NCBI GenBank assembly: GCA_013821605.1
Contig: JACDGP010000053.1
Coordinates: 1-34,764, forward strand
DNA length: 34,764 nucleotides
DNA from: Herpetosiphonaceae bacterium
Lineage (GTDB): Bacteria > Chloroflexota > Chloroflexia > Chloroflexales > Kallotenuaceae
Direction of reading: 5' to 3'
The notes under the pieces are model-generated. The model was not told where the DNA came from. It ran no database searches and saw only the letters and a program-made list of their open reading frames with translations. Positions 1 through 8,581 of this stretch are shown piece by piece (position 1 is the stretch's first letter; the number at the start of each line of letters is the position of its first letter). A program made the position numbers and the translations under genes.

Positions 1-136
1 ACGTTACCGAACGGGTCAATGCTGGATTACATAGGCGTTGCCTAAGAAGCTGCCGGACTTTAATCCGTGCAGTGTGTCACCTAGCATGAAAGTTCGCATA
101 CTTTAGAGTGATCGCCTTAGCAGTACGGAGGCAGCG

Positions 137-623
137 ATGAAAATGAAGCGTCTCGGTCAGGATGGCCCATCGGTTTCGGCATTGGGCCTTGGCTGTGATG
201 GGATGTCGGCACGACGACCCAGAAACGATGATGAAAGTATCGCGACTATCCACGCGGCGCTGGATGCCGGGATCACTTTCCTCAACACGGCCGACTTCGC
301 AGGGTGATCGACACTTTCTGCCGCCACGGATGCAGGGCGAGAATCTCATGCACAACATCGCAACCGTCGCGTTCCTGAAGGAGATGGCCGCTGCCAAGGG
401 GTATACGCCGGCGCAACTCGCGGTCGTCTGGCTGCTCTCCCGTGGCGACGACATCATCCCGCTGGTCGGCATGAGCCGACGCACGCGCTTGCCCGAGAAT
501 CTTGAGATTCTCGACATCAGCTTCAGTGCGGACGAACTGGCCGCGCTCGACCGCGCCTTCGGACCTGGTGCGATCATTGGGGACCGTTATCCCGACTTTG
601 TGCAGAAATTCGCGGCACAATGA
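137..623 (+). pseudogene. aldo/keto reductase, internally deleted and frameshifted
   Basis: From ATG 137, preceded by ACGGAGG, the frame reads a typical AKR N-terminus: a [20 protein letters not shown]-type beta strand, then a barrel segment ending [13 protein letters not shown], followed by TGA near 305. A second frame then resumes with the C-terminal AKR signature (QGENL, YTPAQLAVVWLLSRGDDIIPLVG, and a helix ending FVQKFAAQ), stopping at 623. The usual protein is about 330 residues. Here only about 55 N-terminal and 100 C-terminal residues remain, so the catalytic Tyr, Lys and His and roughly half of the TIM barrel are missing. The junction lies around 300-320 and is out of frame. I read it as one internal deletion and expect no active product. 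An intact AKR of another subfamily lies just downstream on the opposite strand. Confidence 0.85.
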
Positions 624-702
624 GGAACGGAGCGGCATGACGAGGCCACGCTCGTGCCCGACTCTCGCGCGAGGGGCGTCAGACCGGCAGTGGTACTGGT
701 GC

Positions 703-1584
703 TCATGAGGCAATGCCGTTCAGCTCGGTCAGGTCGTCCTCGGAAAGGGTCAGTGCAGCACCGGTGACGTTTTCGCGCAGATGCGCGACGGATGAGGTAC
801 CTGGGATAAGCAGGATGTTCGGGGAGCGCTGTAGCAGCCACGCCAGCGCGACGGCCATCGGTGTAGCGTTGAGACGCTTGGCGACTGACGCGAGTGTGTC
901 GGACTGCAGTGGGGAGAAGCCGCCGAGCGGGAAGTAGGGCACGTAGGCAATGCCCTGTGCAGCGAGCGAGTCGATCAGGTCGTCGTCGCTCCGGTGGGCA
1001 ACGTTGTAGAAGTTCTGCACGCACACGATCGGCGCGATGGACTGTGCTTCGGCGATCTGCTCGGCGGTGACGGTGCTGATACCGAGATGTTTGATCAAGC
1101 CCTCCTGCTGCAACTGCGCGAGCACGGTGAACGGTTCGGCGATCGAGCCAGGAGTAGGCCTGTCTAACCCTCCGACGCGCAGGTTGACGACGTCGAGTGC
1201 GTCGAGGCCCAGGTTGCCTAGATTGTCGTACACGGCCTGGCGCAGCTGCTCGGGAGCGAGCGCCTGGGGCCAGCCGCCCTCGGCGTCTCGCAACGCTCCG
1301 ACCTTGGTGACGATGTGCAACTCGTCCGGGTAGGGGTGCAGGGCTTCCTTGATGATCTGGTTTGTGACGTGCGGACCGTAGTAGTCGCTGGTGTCGATGT
1401 GATTGATACCTAGCTCTATCGCCTCACGCAGCACGGCCACGGCAGCATTGCGGTCGGCCGGCGGGCCGAACACGTGCGGGCCAGCCAACTGCATCGCGCC
1501 GTACCCCATACGAGTGACCATCAGATTTTCGGCCATGGTGAACGTTCCGCCGGGAAGTGTTTTTGCATCGGCTTGCAATGACAT
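703..1584 (-). CDS. pdxI: PdxI-like pyridoxal reductase (aldo/keto reductase)
   Basis: This 293-residue cytoplasmic AKR resembles E. coli PdxI (YdbC), which reduces pyridoxal to pyridoxine with NADPH. Diagnostic stretches are MGYGAMQLAGPHVFGPP near residues 26-42, NHIDTSDYYGPHVTNQII around 61-77, and FPLGGFSPLQS plus LAWLLQRSPNILLIPGTSSVAHLREN in the C-terminal third. The AKR tetrad is visible as D64, Y69 and K94 (IVTKVG), with the fourth position in the following strand. Length matches the family. ATG 1584 follows an AGAGGA-type ribosome site. The family assignment rests on recalled similarity to PdxI. Pyridoxal as the real substrate is inferred. No other vitamin B6 gene is nearby, and the gene stands alone on its strand. 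Confidence 0.85.
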   Translation of the reverse strand: MSLQADAKTLPGGTFTMAENLMVTRMGYGAMQLAGPHVFGPPADRNAAVAVLREAIELGINHIDTSDYYGPHVTNQIIKEALHPYPDELHIVTKVGALRDAEGGWPQALAPEQLRQAVYDNLGNLGLDALDVVNLRVGGLDRPTPGSIAEPFTVLAQLQQEGLIKHLGISTVTAEQIAEAQSIAPIVCVQNFYNVAHRSDDDLIDSLAAQGIAYVPYFPLGGFSPLQSDTLASVAKRLNATPMAVALAWLLQRSPNILLIPGTSSVAHLRENVTGAALTLSEDDLTELNGIAS

Positions 1585-1734
1585 ACTATTTTGTCCTCTT
1601 TCAAGAAACCCTAGAGTTTCGCTCCCACCTTTAATTGTGCCACTATTCTCAGACGGTGAGCCTCCAGAAGTTCACGTCTCTCACTTGCAGTTGATGTTCC
1701 CTGTCGTTTCTCTCTGCTTGGGGAGGATCCACCC

Positions 1735-1763
1735 TTCCCAAACGTATCACAAGGCCGCATAAT
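1735..1763 (+). promoter_or_regulatory. candidate promoter for the ABC-2 operon
   Basis: TTCCCA (1735-1740) and CATAAT (1758-1763) are spaced by 17 nt, 38 nt before the ABC ATPase start. The -35 box is weak, so this is a tentative call. An AAAGGAG ribosome site follows at about 1787-1793. Confidence 0.3.
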
Positions 1764-1801
1764 TGGTGGTGGAATTGTCTTAGAGAAAGGAGTTTTCTTG
1801 T

Positions 1802-2737
1802 ATGGCTGGGCCAGTCATTCGCACAGAACACCTTTCACGTTTTTTTGGCACAGTCAGGGCAGTAGATGATCTCTCACTGGAGGTGCCGGCAGGAATAGTC
1901 TTTGGTTTTCTGGGACCAAATGGCTCTGGCAAAACAACCACCATCCATCTCTTGCTTGGCCTCTTGGAACCAGCCCAGGGTCAAGCTAGCGTGCTTGGCT
2001 TCGATACCCGCACGCAGGCCGATCAAATTCGTACCCGCATCGGAGCTTTGCTTGAATTTGCGGGACTATACGAGCGCATGACTGCCGAAGACAACCTGGA
2101 CTTTTACGGGCGCATCTACCATATGCCTGCCGCCGAACGGCGGGCGCGCATCAAAGAACTGCTCACCCACCTCGATCTCTGGGATCGCCGCAAGGATCAG
2201 GTGGGCAAGTGGAGCAGGGGGATGAAACAAAAACTCGCGGTAGCACGGACGCTCCTTCACCATCCTCCATTGATCTTCCTGGATGAGCCGACAGCAGGGT
2301 TTGATCCGGTTGCGGCGGCGACATTGTGTAACGATCTGGCAAGCCTGGTAGCGCGCGAAGGGGTGACGGTCTTCCTCACCACGCACAATCTAACAGAAGC
2401 CGAAAAGCTCTGTGCCCAGGTGGGAGTGATTCGCCAGGGAAAACTGCTGACTGTTGGCAACCCAGATGAATTGCGTTTGAGGATGGGCGGTCCACAGGCA
2501 GAGATCGTGGGGTATGGCTTCAACGATCAGATGCTGGCATTGCTACGAGAGCGACCGGAGGTAGCACATGTCGAATTGCACAGTAATCATTTAACCATTG
2601 AACTGCGCGGACAGAGCCGGATTGGCCCGCTCGTCAGCTTGATCGTGGGGTTAGGCGGAGAGGTTGAGGAAGTACGAAGGGGAAAGGCCAGCCTGGAAGA
2701 TGTTTTCCTGACACTGATGGCGGAAGAAAATACATGA
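1802..2737 (+). CDS. ABC-2 type transporter ATP-binding protein
   Basis: A 311-residue ABC ATPase that would power a membrane exporter. The Walker A motif is GPNGSGKTT near residue 40, the signature is WSRGMKQKLAVART around 140-153, Walker B is LIFLDEPTAGFDP around 158-170, and the H-loop is TTHNLTEAE. After the nucleotide-binding domain there is an ~85-residue C-terminal extension of the DUF4162 kind found in drug, Na+ or antibiotic exporters (CcmA/DrrA type). The stop overlaps the start of the permease gene by the sequence ATGA, which indicates translational coupling in a two-gene operon. The substrate cannot be deduced. Confidence 0.92.
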   Translation: MAGPVIRTEHLSRFFGTVRAVDDLSLEVPAGIVFGFLGPNGSGKTTTIHLLLGLLEPAQGQASVLGFDTRTQADQIRTRIGALLEFAGLYERMTAEDNLDFYGRIYHMPAAERRARIKELLTHLDLWDRRKDQVGKWSRGMKQKLAVARTLLHHPPLIFLDEPTAGFDPVAAATLCNDLASLVAREGVTVFLTTHNLTEAEKLCAQVGVIRQGKLLTVGNPDELRLRMGGPQAEIVGYGFNDQMLALLRERPEVAHVELHSNHLTIELRGQSRIGPLVSLIVGLGGEVEEVRRGKASLEDVFLTLMAEENT

Positions 2738-3444
2738 GTGACATCTTGACAATAGTGTGGAAGGAAGCGAAGGACGTGTTCTTCCAGGGTGGGTGGAGGT
2801 CGCTCATACGTCCCCTGTTCGTGGTTGGTGTTATGGGAATCTATCTCCCATTGCAACTCGGGCCTCAGTGGGTGGACCTCACGCCACTTAGCATAGTTCT
2901 TTTGCTTTGGATCCCGTTCTTTGTGATTATCAGTTTCATAGGTGATGTGATCGCCGGCGAGCGCGAGCGTCATACCCTGGAAACCTTGCTGGCCAGCCGC
3001 ATGCCAGATCGAGCGATCCTGCTGGGGAAGGTCGTAACGACTGTCCTCTATGCTTGGGGCATGGGTGTGCTCAGTTTATTACTGGGCCTGGTGTTAGTCG
3101 ACCTATTTCGTACTCAGGGGAACTGGATGTTCTATCCTCTCGGTCTGTTCGTGGATGCTATCGTCTTAAGCTTGCTCGTCAATGTGCTTGGAGCAAGCGC
3201 GGGCGTGCTGATATCGCTGAGAGTATCGACGGTACGGCAGGCACAGCAAATTCTGAGCGTCGGCACGATAGTGTTTGTATTCGGGATCATCTTTGCACTG
3301 CAAGCCGTGCCTGCGAATGTTGTCTCATCGTTAACCTATTCGCAGATTTTGCTCGTTGCAATGGCGGTTATTGCCGTGCTAGATGCGATCTTGCTTGGAT
3401 TATCACTGGTTAGCTTCCAACGTTCGCGCTTAATCTTGAGCTAA
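2734..3444 (+). CDS. ABC-2 type transporter permease
   Basis: A 236-residue integral membrane protein with about six hydrophobic segments. The conserved loop IGDVIAGERERHTLETLLASRMPDRAILLGK, around residues 69-99, is the hallmark of ABC-2 permeases (the ERE...TLE..L motif). It pairs with the ATPase encoded immediately upstream (4-nt overlap) and would form the membrane channel of an exporter. The ending LVSFQRSRLILS is also typical of the family. No cargo gene is adjacent, so drug, lipid or ion export cannot be distinguished. Confidence 0.9.
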   Translation: MSDILTIVWKEAKDVFFQGGWRSLIRPLFVVGVMGIYLPLQLGPQWVDLTPLSIVLLLWIPFFVIISFIGDVIAGERERHTLETLLASRMPDRAILLGKVVTTVLYAWGMGVLSLLLGLVLVDLFRTQGNWMFYPLGLFVDAIVLSLLVNVLGASAGVLISLRVSTVRQAQQILSVGTIVFVFGIIFALQAVPANVVSSLTYSQILLVAMAVIAVLDAILLGLSLVSFQRSRLILS

Positions 3445-3499
3445 ATATGGCGAGGTCTGAACTGGTGACGGAGGATGTGGAGCGAAGAGCGGCAAAGGC

Positions 3500-3527
3500 T
3501 TGACTCGTGATGCTATGATAGTATTAC
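3500..3527 (+). promoter_or_regulatory. candidate sigma70-type promoter for secreted propeller gene 1
   Basis: TTGACT (3500-3505) and TATTAC (3522-3527) are 16 nt apart. An overlapping extended -10, TGCTATGAT (3511-3519), also occurs upstream of the paralogue at 13788. Transcription from here would give a leader of about 185 nt. That leader includes an imperfect hairpin at 3566-3594 and the conserved hairpin at 3676-3697. Confidence 0.45.
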
Positions 3528-3675
3528 CGTCCGTATTATTTGCCCACTACGTAATCGCCCGCAAGCCGGATACTGGTAGTCCTGCTGTGTCCGGACGGGA
3601 TTTCGTAAGGAGGTCGTTTCAGGGCTGAGGAATGTGCTCACAATCATCGCGCTGTCCGCCCTTGGTGCTCGCTTC

Positions 3676-3697
3676 TATCAGGCGACCGCGCCTGGTA
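3676..3697 (+). promoter_or_regulatory. conserved leader hairpin, copy 1
   Basis: A 22-nt inverted repeat, TATCAGGCG-ACCG-CGCCTGGTA, ends exactly 20 nt before the ATG of the secreted protein. The paralogous gene carries TATCAGGCA-ATGC-TGCCTGATA at the identical distance. The innermost arm pair changes from A-T to G-C on both sides while pairing is kept, and the third pair is a G-U wobble here. It could be an RNA stem or a dyad operator. Confidence 0.6.
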
Positions 3698-3717
3698 CCT
3701 TGAAAGGGAACATCTTC

Positions 3718-5313
3718 ATGTATCGCTTTCGGCTGTCTCCAGTTGTGTCTCTGGTCGGTGTTTTAGCGCTTGGTATGCTTCCCAATGTCGCTACCGCGAG
3801 CGTGCCGGTCCAATCATCCGGTACCACACGTGAAGTCCAATCCGCCGTTCATCCATACGTCTCACCGCCCCTCCGCAGCTTGGCTGCCGCTGCCGCTCCA
3901 GGCGCTACCCAGCCCCGCGTTCACCCACTGCTTCCTATTCCGCAGGCGGGTGCTACCGCAGAGCAGAGCGATGGGGCGCTCCAAACGTCCGCAGGTCCGC
4001 GTGTCGGGACGACTGCCGGCCTGAACTTCGCCGGCCTTGGTCAGGGTGATTATGGTTTTTCAGTCCAGGGTGCACCTCCGGACACTAATGGTGCTGTTGG
4101 TGCAACACAGTATGTCCAGTGGGTCAACACGAGCTTCGCCATCTTTAACAAGAGCACGGGAGCATTGATCCTCGGTCCGATCGCCGGGAATGCGCTTTGG
4201 GCAGGTGCCCACACGGGTGATGGCTGTGCTGCGAACAACGATGGCGATCCTATCGCCCAGTATGATAAGGCCGCCAATCGCTGGATCCTGACCCAGTTCT
4301 CGGTGTCGAGCACTCCCTACCTCCAGTGCGTCGCCGTCTCGCTGACCAGCGATGCTACGGGCAGCTACTATCTGTACGACTTCACAATGCCCAACTTCAA
4401 CGACTACCCCAAATTCAGTGTGTGGCCGGATGGATACTACAGCACCTACAATATGTTTAACCCTTCCGGCACGAGCTTCTTGGGTGCCCGCGTGTGTGCG
4501 ATGCAAAGCAGTGCGATGCGGGTTGGCGCAAGTGCCACAAGCATATGTTTCCAGTTTAACAACACCGTCTTTGGATTGCTTACCTCCGATCTGGATGGCA
4601 CAACCCCACCGCCGGCCGGCGCTCCTAATTACGTCATGAACATTGGGAGCAACGCGCTCAATCTGTATAAGTTCCATGTGGACTACACGACGCCGTCCAA
4701 CAGCACCCTTACCGGCCCAACCAACATTCCGGTCGCAGCCTTCACCGAGGCCTGCGGTACCGGTGGCACCTGTATTCCGCAACCGAACACTACGACGAAA
4801 CTCGACTCACTAGGTGACCGGCTCATGTACCGGCTGGCCTATCGCAACTTCGGCAACCATGAAGCGTTGGTGCTTAACCACAGCGTCAAAACGACGAGGT
4901 CGGTTGGCGTGCGCTGGTACGAAGTACGTAGCCCGGGCAGTACACCGACCGTCTTCCAGCAGGGGACCTACGCGCCCAGTTCAGTGCGGCGCTGGATGGG
5001 CAGCATCGCGATGGATAAGGTCGGGGACATCGCCGTGGGGTACAGTGCATCCAGTTCAACTCTTCATCCAAGCATCCGCTATACGGGCCGCGTTCCCACA
5101 GATCCGCTTGGTACCTTACAAGGCGAGGCAACGATCAAGGCAGGGGTCGGCTCGCAGACGGGTGGGTTGAGTCGCTGGGGCGATTACACGGCCATGACGG
5201 TCGATCCCGTCGACGATTGCACCTTCTGGTATACCAACGAGTACCTGAAAACCTCGGGGTCCTTCAACTGGAGTACGCAAATTGCGTCCTTCAAGTTCCC
5301 CGGCTGCCACTAG
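3718..5313 (+). CDS. secreted beta-propeller-like protein, copy 1
   Basis: A 531-residue exported protein. ATG 3718 is preferred over in-frame upstream codons because the paralogue at 13859 starts at the same aligned position with the same spacing to a GAAAGGGAA ribosome site and to the leader hairpin. Residues 1-26 form a Sec signal peptide (MYRFRLSPVVSLVGVLALGM, then ATAS). A Pro/Ala/Ser-rich linker follows to about residue 95. The globular part contains PPDTNGAVGATQYVQWVN, FNKSTGALILGP, DPIAQYDKAANRWILTQF, VWPDGYYSTYNMF and, near the end, SRWGDYTAMTVDP. These repeated aromatic strand motifs are consistent with a beta-propeller or sialidase-like fold. Function is unknown. It is probably extracellular, with Cys pairs that could form disulfides. 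A strong terminator follows, so it is monocistronic. Confidence 0.85.
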   Translation: MYRFRLSPVVSLVGVLALGMLPNVATASVPVQSSGTTREVQSAVHPYVSPPLRSLAAAAAPGATQPRVHPLLPIPQAGATAEQSDGALQTSAGPRVGTTAGLNFAGLGQGDYGFSVQGAPPDTNGAVGATQYVQWVNTSFAIFNKSTGALILGPIAGNALWAGAHTGDGCAANNDGDPIAQYDKAANRWILTQFSVSSTPYLQCVAVSLTSDATGSYYLYDFTMPNFNDYPKFSVWPDGYYSTYNMFNPSGTSFLGARVCAMQSSAMRVGASATSICFQFNNTVFGLLTSDLDGTTPPPAGAPNYVMNIGSNALNLYKFHVDYTTPSNSTLTGPTNIPVAAFTEACGTGGTCIPQPNTTTKLDSLGDRLMYRLAYRNFGNHEALVLNHSVKTTRSVGVRWYEVRSPGSTPTVFQQGTYAPSSVRRWMGSIAMDKVGDIAVGYSASSSTLHPSIRYTGRVPTDPLGTLQGEATIKAGVGSQTGGLSRWGDYTAMTVDPVDDCTFWYTNEYLKTSGSFNWSTQIASFKFPGCH

Positions 5314-5340
5314 CAACGAGTCCGCTCCATAGACAGGTAG

Positions 5341-5374
5341 GATGCCCCGGCCAGCAATGGCCGGGGCATCTTTA
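5341..5374 (+). terminator. Rho-independent terminator after secreted protein 1
   Basis: Perfect 12-bp arms GATGCCCCGGCC and GGCCGGGGCATC around the loop AGCAAT, followed by TTTAATT. The stem closely resembles the terminator of the paralogous unit at 15515-15550. Confidence 0.9.
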
Positions 5375-5522
5375 ATTCGGGATGTGCTTCAGCAATCGTC
5401 TGCTGGTACATAAGTTGCACGGTGGCTGCGTGCTGGCAAGGGTGCTGGCATGCGTTTTGAACTGGAGCCCGGCGTGCTGGTTATGGTTTCCTGGCCCTGT
5501 TCGTCATTTCTGGAGGCTCAGC

Positions 5523-6650
5523 GTGAGTACACCCCCATCTCGTCGGAACTTTCTGAAGTTGGCCGGAGCCGGTATTGCCGCCGCAGCAGCAGGGCATGCT
5601 CTCATCCAACCCGCCCTAGCGGCAATGCCATCATCCAGCTCTGGAACGACTCCGGCCTCAACCACGAATCTCAGTCTACCTACGGCGGGCACGCCTAATC
5701 CGCAGATGCAGGCAGTGGTCAGCGAATTGATGTCTCTCCAGGCCCCGAAGATCCCCGACATGACGCCGTTCAATGCCCGTTCCGGGGGTGTGCCGCTGAC
5801 ATTAGCCGTCCTTAGCGTTGCGGCACGTTTGGGCAAGCCATGTGTGGAGCTGGTTGGTAACGTCGCCCACCGCTTGATTCCGGGCGGTGATGGGCAACAG
5901 TTGCTGATCCGTATCTACCAGCCAGCCGGGCCGGGCCCATTTCCTACGCTGGTCTACTTTCATGGCGGTGGCTGGGTTATCGCGAACCTCGATACCTATG
6001 ACTCGTCGTGCCGAGCACTCGTAAACGCTGCCGGCTGTGCAGTCGTTTCGGTGGCGTATCGTCAGGCACCAGAGCACAAGTTCCCGGCAGCACCCGAAGA
6101 CGCGTTTGCGGCGTACAAATGGGTAATCGAGAACGCGGCCTCGATCCGCACAGATCCCAAGCGCGTTGCAGTTGGTGGCGAAAGTGCCGGTGGCAACTTG
6201 GCGGCAGTGGTCGCGCTGCTGGCACGTGATCGAGGTGCACCAATGCCCGTGCACCAGCTGCTGGTCTACCCGATCACCAACTATGCCTTCGACACCCCAT
6301 CGTACCAGGAAAATGCTATGGCAGTTCCGCTGAGCAAGGCTGCGATGGAGTGGTTCTGGAGCTACTACCTACCACGACCGGCTGATGGTTCCAGTCCGTA
6401 TGCATCGCCGTTGCAGGCAAAGAGCTTACAGGGCCTGCCGTCTGCCACGGTCATCACGGCCGAAATCGACCCGTTACGCGATGAAGGCGAAGCCTATGCC
6501 CAGCGCCTACGCGATGCCGGCATTATGGTTAAATCGACGCGCTACACAGGTGTTACCCACGAGTTCTTCTCGATGTCGGGCATCATCGACGTGGCCAAGC
6601 AAGCGGTGGATGAAGCGGCAGCCCAGCTCAAGGCGGCGTTTGGTTCCTAG
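5523..6650 (+). CDS. Tat-exported HSL-type alpha/beta hydrolase (esterase)
   Basis: The GTG at 5523 is chosen because GGAGG lies 7 nt upstream and translation begins MSTPPSRRNFLKLAGAG, a clear twin-arginine signal that ends near ALA at residue 33. The 375-residue protein is a hormone-sensitive-lipase/carboxylesterase family hydrolase. The oxyanion-hole motif HGGGW is at residue 147, the nucleophile elbow GGESAGGN has S221, the acid is D316 (DPLRDEG), and the base is H346 (THEFF). It would hydrolyse small esters or lactones outside the membrane after folding in the cytoplasm. Most relatives in this family are cytoplasmic, so the Tat signal is notable. It follows the secreted propeller gene but is separated from it by a terminator. 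Confidence 0.88.
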   Translation: MSTPPSRRNFLKLAGAGIAAAAAGHALIQPALAAMPSSSSGTTPASTTNLSLPTAGTPNPQMQAVVSELMSLQAPKIPDMTPFNARSGGVPLTLAVLSVAARLGKPCVELVGNVAHRLIPGGDGQQLLIRIYQPAGPGPFPTLVYFHGGGWVIANLDTYDSSCRALVNAAGCAVVSVAYRQAPEHKFPAAPEDAFAAYKWVIENAASIRTDPKRVAVGGESAGGNLAAVVALLARDRGAPMPVHQLLVYPITNYAFDTPSYQENAMAVPLSKAAMEWFWSYYLPRPADGSSPYASPLQAKSLQGLPSATVITAEIDPLRDEGEAYAQRLRDAGIMVKSTRYTGVTHEFFSMSGIIDVAKQAVDEAAAQLKAAFGS

Positions 6651-6715
6651 CCGCAGCCCGTAGAAGCGTTTGAGAGCGATGGCCCGTGGAGACACAAGTG
6701 GTACGGGTCGTCGCT

Positions 6716-6868
6716 CCAACGCCACCACTAGTGCCCACACGACATGTTTCCTTCGCATACCATACCTCCTTGTAAGGTTTAGTCTGCATCTTGGACGGGC
6801 TACGTGACATCTAATCCCAACTGCTCGCCATCCGATTGCCGTATACGCTGCGCCTGTCTGAAGGTGCC
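6716..6868. repeat. parent copy of a decayed duplication (partner 10355-10492)
   Basis: This stretch covers the last ~22 codons of the minus-strand methyltransferase gene and ~85 nt beyond its stop. It is recognisable at 10355-10492, for example CAACGCCACC, ATGTTTCCTTCGCA.ACCATAC.TCCTTGT and TCCCAACT.CTCGCCATCCGATT in both. The partner is degraded. Confidence 0.8.
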
Positions 6869-8455
6869 GAACTCGTCGGGCATCTTGATCGTAGCGCCGT
6901 GCAACAGCTCAGCAATCGTCAGGAGTTGAATCCGGGGATACTCGCGCTGGGTGAACGGTGAGCGATAGTAGCCCGCGCTGACCGCTTCGGTCACCATATC
7001 CCGGCTCGGCACTTCAAGGGTAATAAACACGCCCATGGCGGCACATTCACGCTCCACCGTGCCGCGCAGATCGCGTACATCACCGCTCTTGACATGGCCG
7101 GACTTGACCTGCACCAGTATGCGCTTCGGCTTGGCGTTGGCTTCGTCAATAAAGGTGATGACACCGTCGATGCCTCGGTCACTCCCTTTCTTGCCGGTCT
7201 TGCTCCCTTCCTGGCCACCGAGGGGTCGCGCACGGATCAGCGACAGCGCCCACCACTGGAACTGGTAACGATCATCTTTGGCGAGTTGCTGCGCCGCGCC
7301 CAGGTCTTCGGGCTCGCCAATGACCTTGAATTGAATACCAGGGAACATTTCTTCCAGCCGGTACTTTTGCAGTGTGATCGAGAGGTGCGTGATGTCGATG
7401 CCGATCCAGCGCCGCCCGAGCTTTTGCGCTGCGGCCACAGCGGTGCCACAGCCGCAGAACGGGTCAAGCACAACATCGCCGGGGTTACTGCTGGCCTGGA
7501 TGATGCGCTCTAGGAGGGCGAGAGGTTTTTGAGTGGGGTAGCCGAGGCGCTCGCTAGCTTGAGCACCAATAGGTGCAATGTCATCCCATAGATCCTGTAA
7601 TGGGACGCCAGGCATCTCGTCTAAATAACGCTTATAAGCCGGAACAGATCCTGGTTTTGATTGTACGATCCGTCCCTGCTCATACAGTTCTTGCATCCGT
7701 GCCTTGCTATAGCGCCAATAGCGTGTAACACCCAGGAACTCATACTGCGGATTACCTTTTGCCGCCCCACCGGGTCCAGTTATATCGCCGAGACGATAAC
7801 GGCGACCATCCTGGTCACGATGTCGGTAGAAGTCGTCGGTATAGTTTTCGCTGTAGGGTTGGTACAACTCCTGACGCCGCGCCTCATCAGTCTTCGTATA
7901 GAAAAGAATTATGTCGTGGATGCGTCCCATATGGACTACATTCCCCTGTGCCCGATCACTATGTGCCGAAGTCCGTTTCCACACGATCTCATTTCGGTAG
8001 TTTATTGGGCCGAAGATCGTATCAAGAATGATCTTTAGATAGTGGCTCGCTGTCGAGTCGCAGTGTAGGTAAAGGCTGCCCGTCGGCTTTAGTACACGGT
8101 GCAGTTCTACAAGCCTAGCGGCCATCATTACGAGGTAGGCCATCATCTGGTTCGCGCCAACGAACTGGCGTAGCGCTCCAATCATCTGCCCAACACGCTC
8201 TGGTCCCTGTGTTACAAGCTCGCGATAGGTATACTCGGCCTGCTGGTTCCAGTGCCACGTATCCTCGAAGGCGACGATTTGAGCTTCGCTATCCTTGCCT
8301 GACTCGTCACGGAAGAGCACGTTGTACGCTCTGGAACTGTTGAACGGCGGATCAAGATACACGAGGTCAACACTCTCATCGGCTAGGTACTCGCGCAGGA
8401 TGTCGAGGTTATCGCCGTAGAACAGGGTGTTGGCTATGATGGGGCGGCGGGGCAT
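6800..8455 (-). CDS. site-specific DNA methyltransferase with C-terminal Mrr-like nuclease domain
   Basis: A 551-residue protein. The catalytic motif IV, DPPF, is at residues 35-38. The AdoMet-binding motif [25 protein letters not shown], begins near residue 331, so motif IV precedes motif I as in beta-class N6-adenine/N4-cytosine methylases. A likely target-recognition region lies between them. After about residue 410 there is a second domain with GIDGVITF (D430) and ILVQVKSG (Q449, K451). This D...QxK pattern is the PD-(D/E)xK core of Mrr-type restriction endonucleases. One polypeptide could therefore methylate and cleave, or the nuclease fold may serve only to contact DNA. ATG 8455 has GAGGAG upstream. 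No separate restriction or specificity gene is adjacent. A decayed copy of the 3' end lies at 10424-10492. Confidence 0.9.
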   Translation of the reverse strand: MPRRPIIANTLFYGDNLDILREYLADESVDLVYLDPPFNSSRAYNVLFRDESGKDSEAQIVAFEDTWHWNQQAEYTYRELVTQGPERVGQMIGALRQFVGANQMMAYLVMMAARLVELHRVLKPTGSLYLHCDSTASHYLKIILDTIFGPINYRNEIVWKRTSAHSDRAQGNVVHMGRIHDIILFYTKTDEARRQELYQPYSENYTDDFYRHRDQDGRRYRLGDITGPGGAAKGNPQYEFLGVTRYWRYSKARMQELYEQGRIVQSKPGSVPAYKRYLDEMPGVPLQDLWDDIAPIGAQASERLGYPTQKPLALLERIIQASSNPGDVVLDPFCGCGTAVAAAQKLGRRWIGIDITHLSITLQKYRLEEMFPGIQFKVIGEPEDLGAAQQLAKDDRYQFQWWALSLIRARPLGGQEGSKTGKKGSDRGIDGVITFIDEANAKPKRILVQVKSGHVKSGDVRDLRGTVERECAAMGVFITLEVPSRDMVTEAVSAGYYRSPFTQREYPRIQLLTIAELLHGATIKMPDEFGTFRQAQRIRQSDGEQLGLDVT

Positions 8456-8581
8456 AGAGGCTCCTCGTAGGGCCGTGGCAAGCGGCGCGACTGTCGGTGA
8501 GTTGAGCCGCAGTAGTATAGCTTAATCGGGTGAACGGATGCAGATAGCGAATAATACTCCATTTAGGATGGGAGATCTGTG

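Noticed and set aside
3634-3717. N-terminal extension of secreted protein 1 from GTG 3634
   Set aside because: It would place the signal peptide internally. The paralogue has the same start at 3718, and the hairpin and ribosome site lie within the extension.
4060-4782. 240-codon minus-strand open frame inside secreted protein 1
   Set aside because: It is the antisense of a well-supported coding region, with no ribosome site or recognisable motif.
5382-5522. 47-codon extension of the Tat-exported esterase from ATG 5382
   Set aside because: It would bury the twin-arginine signal, and GGAGG is correctly placed before GTG 5523.
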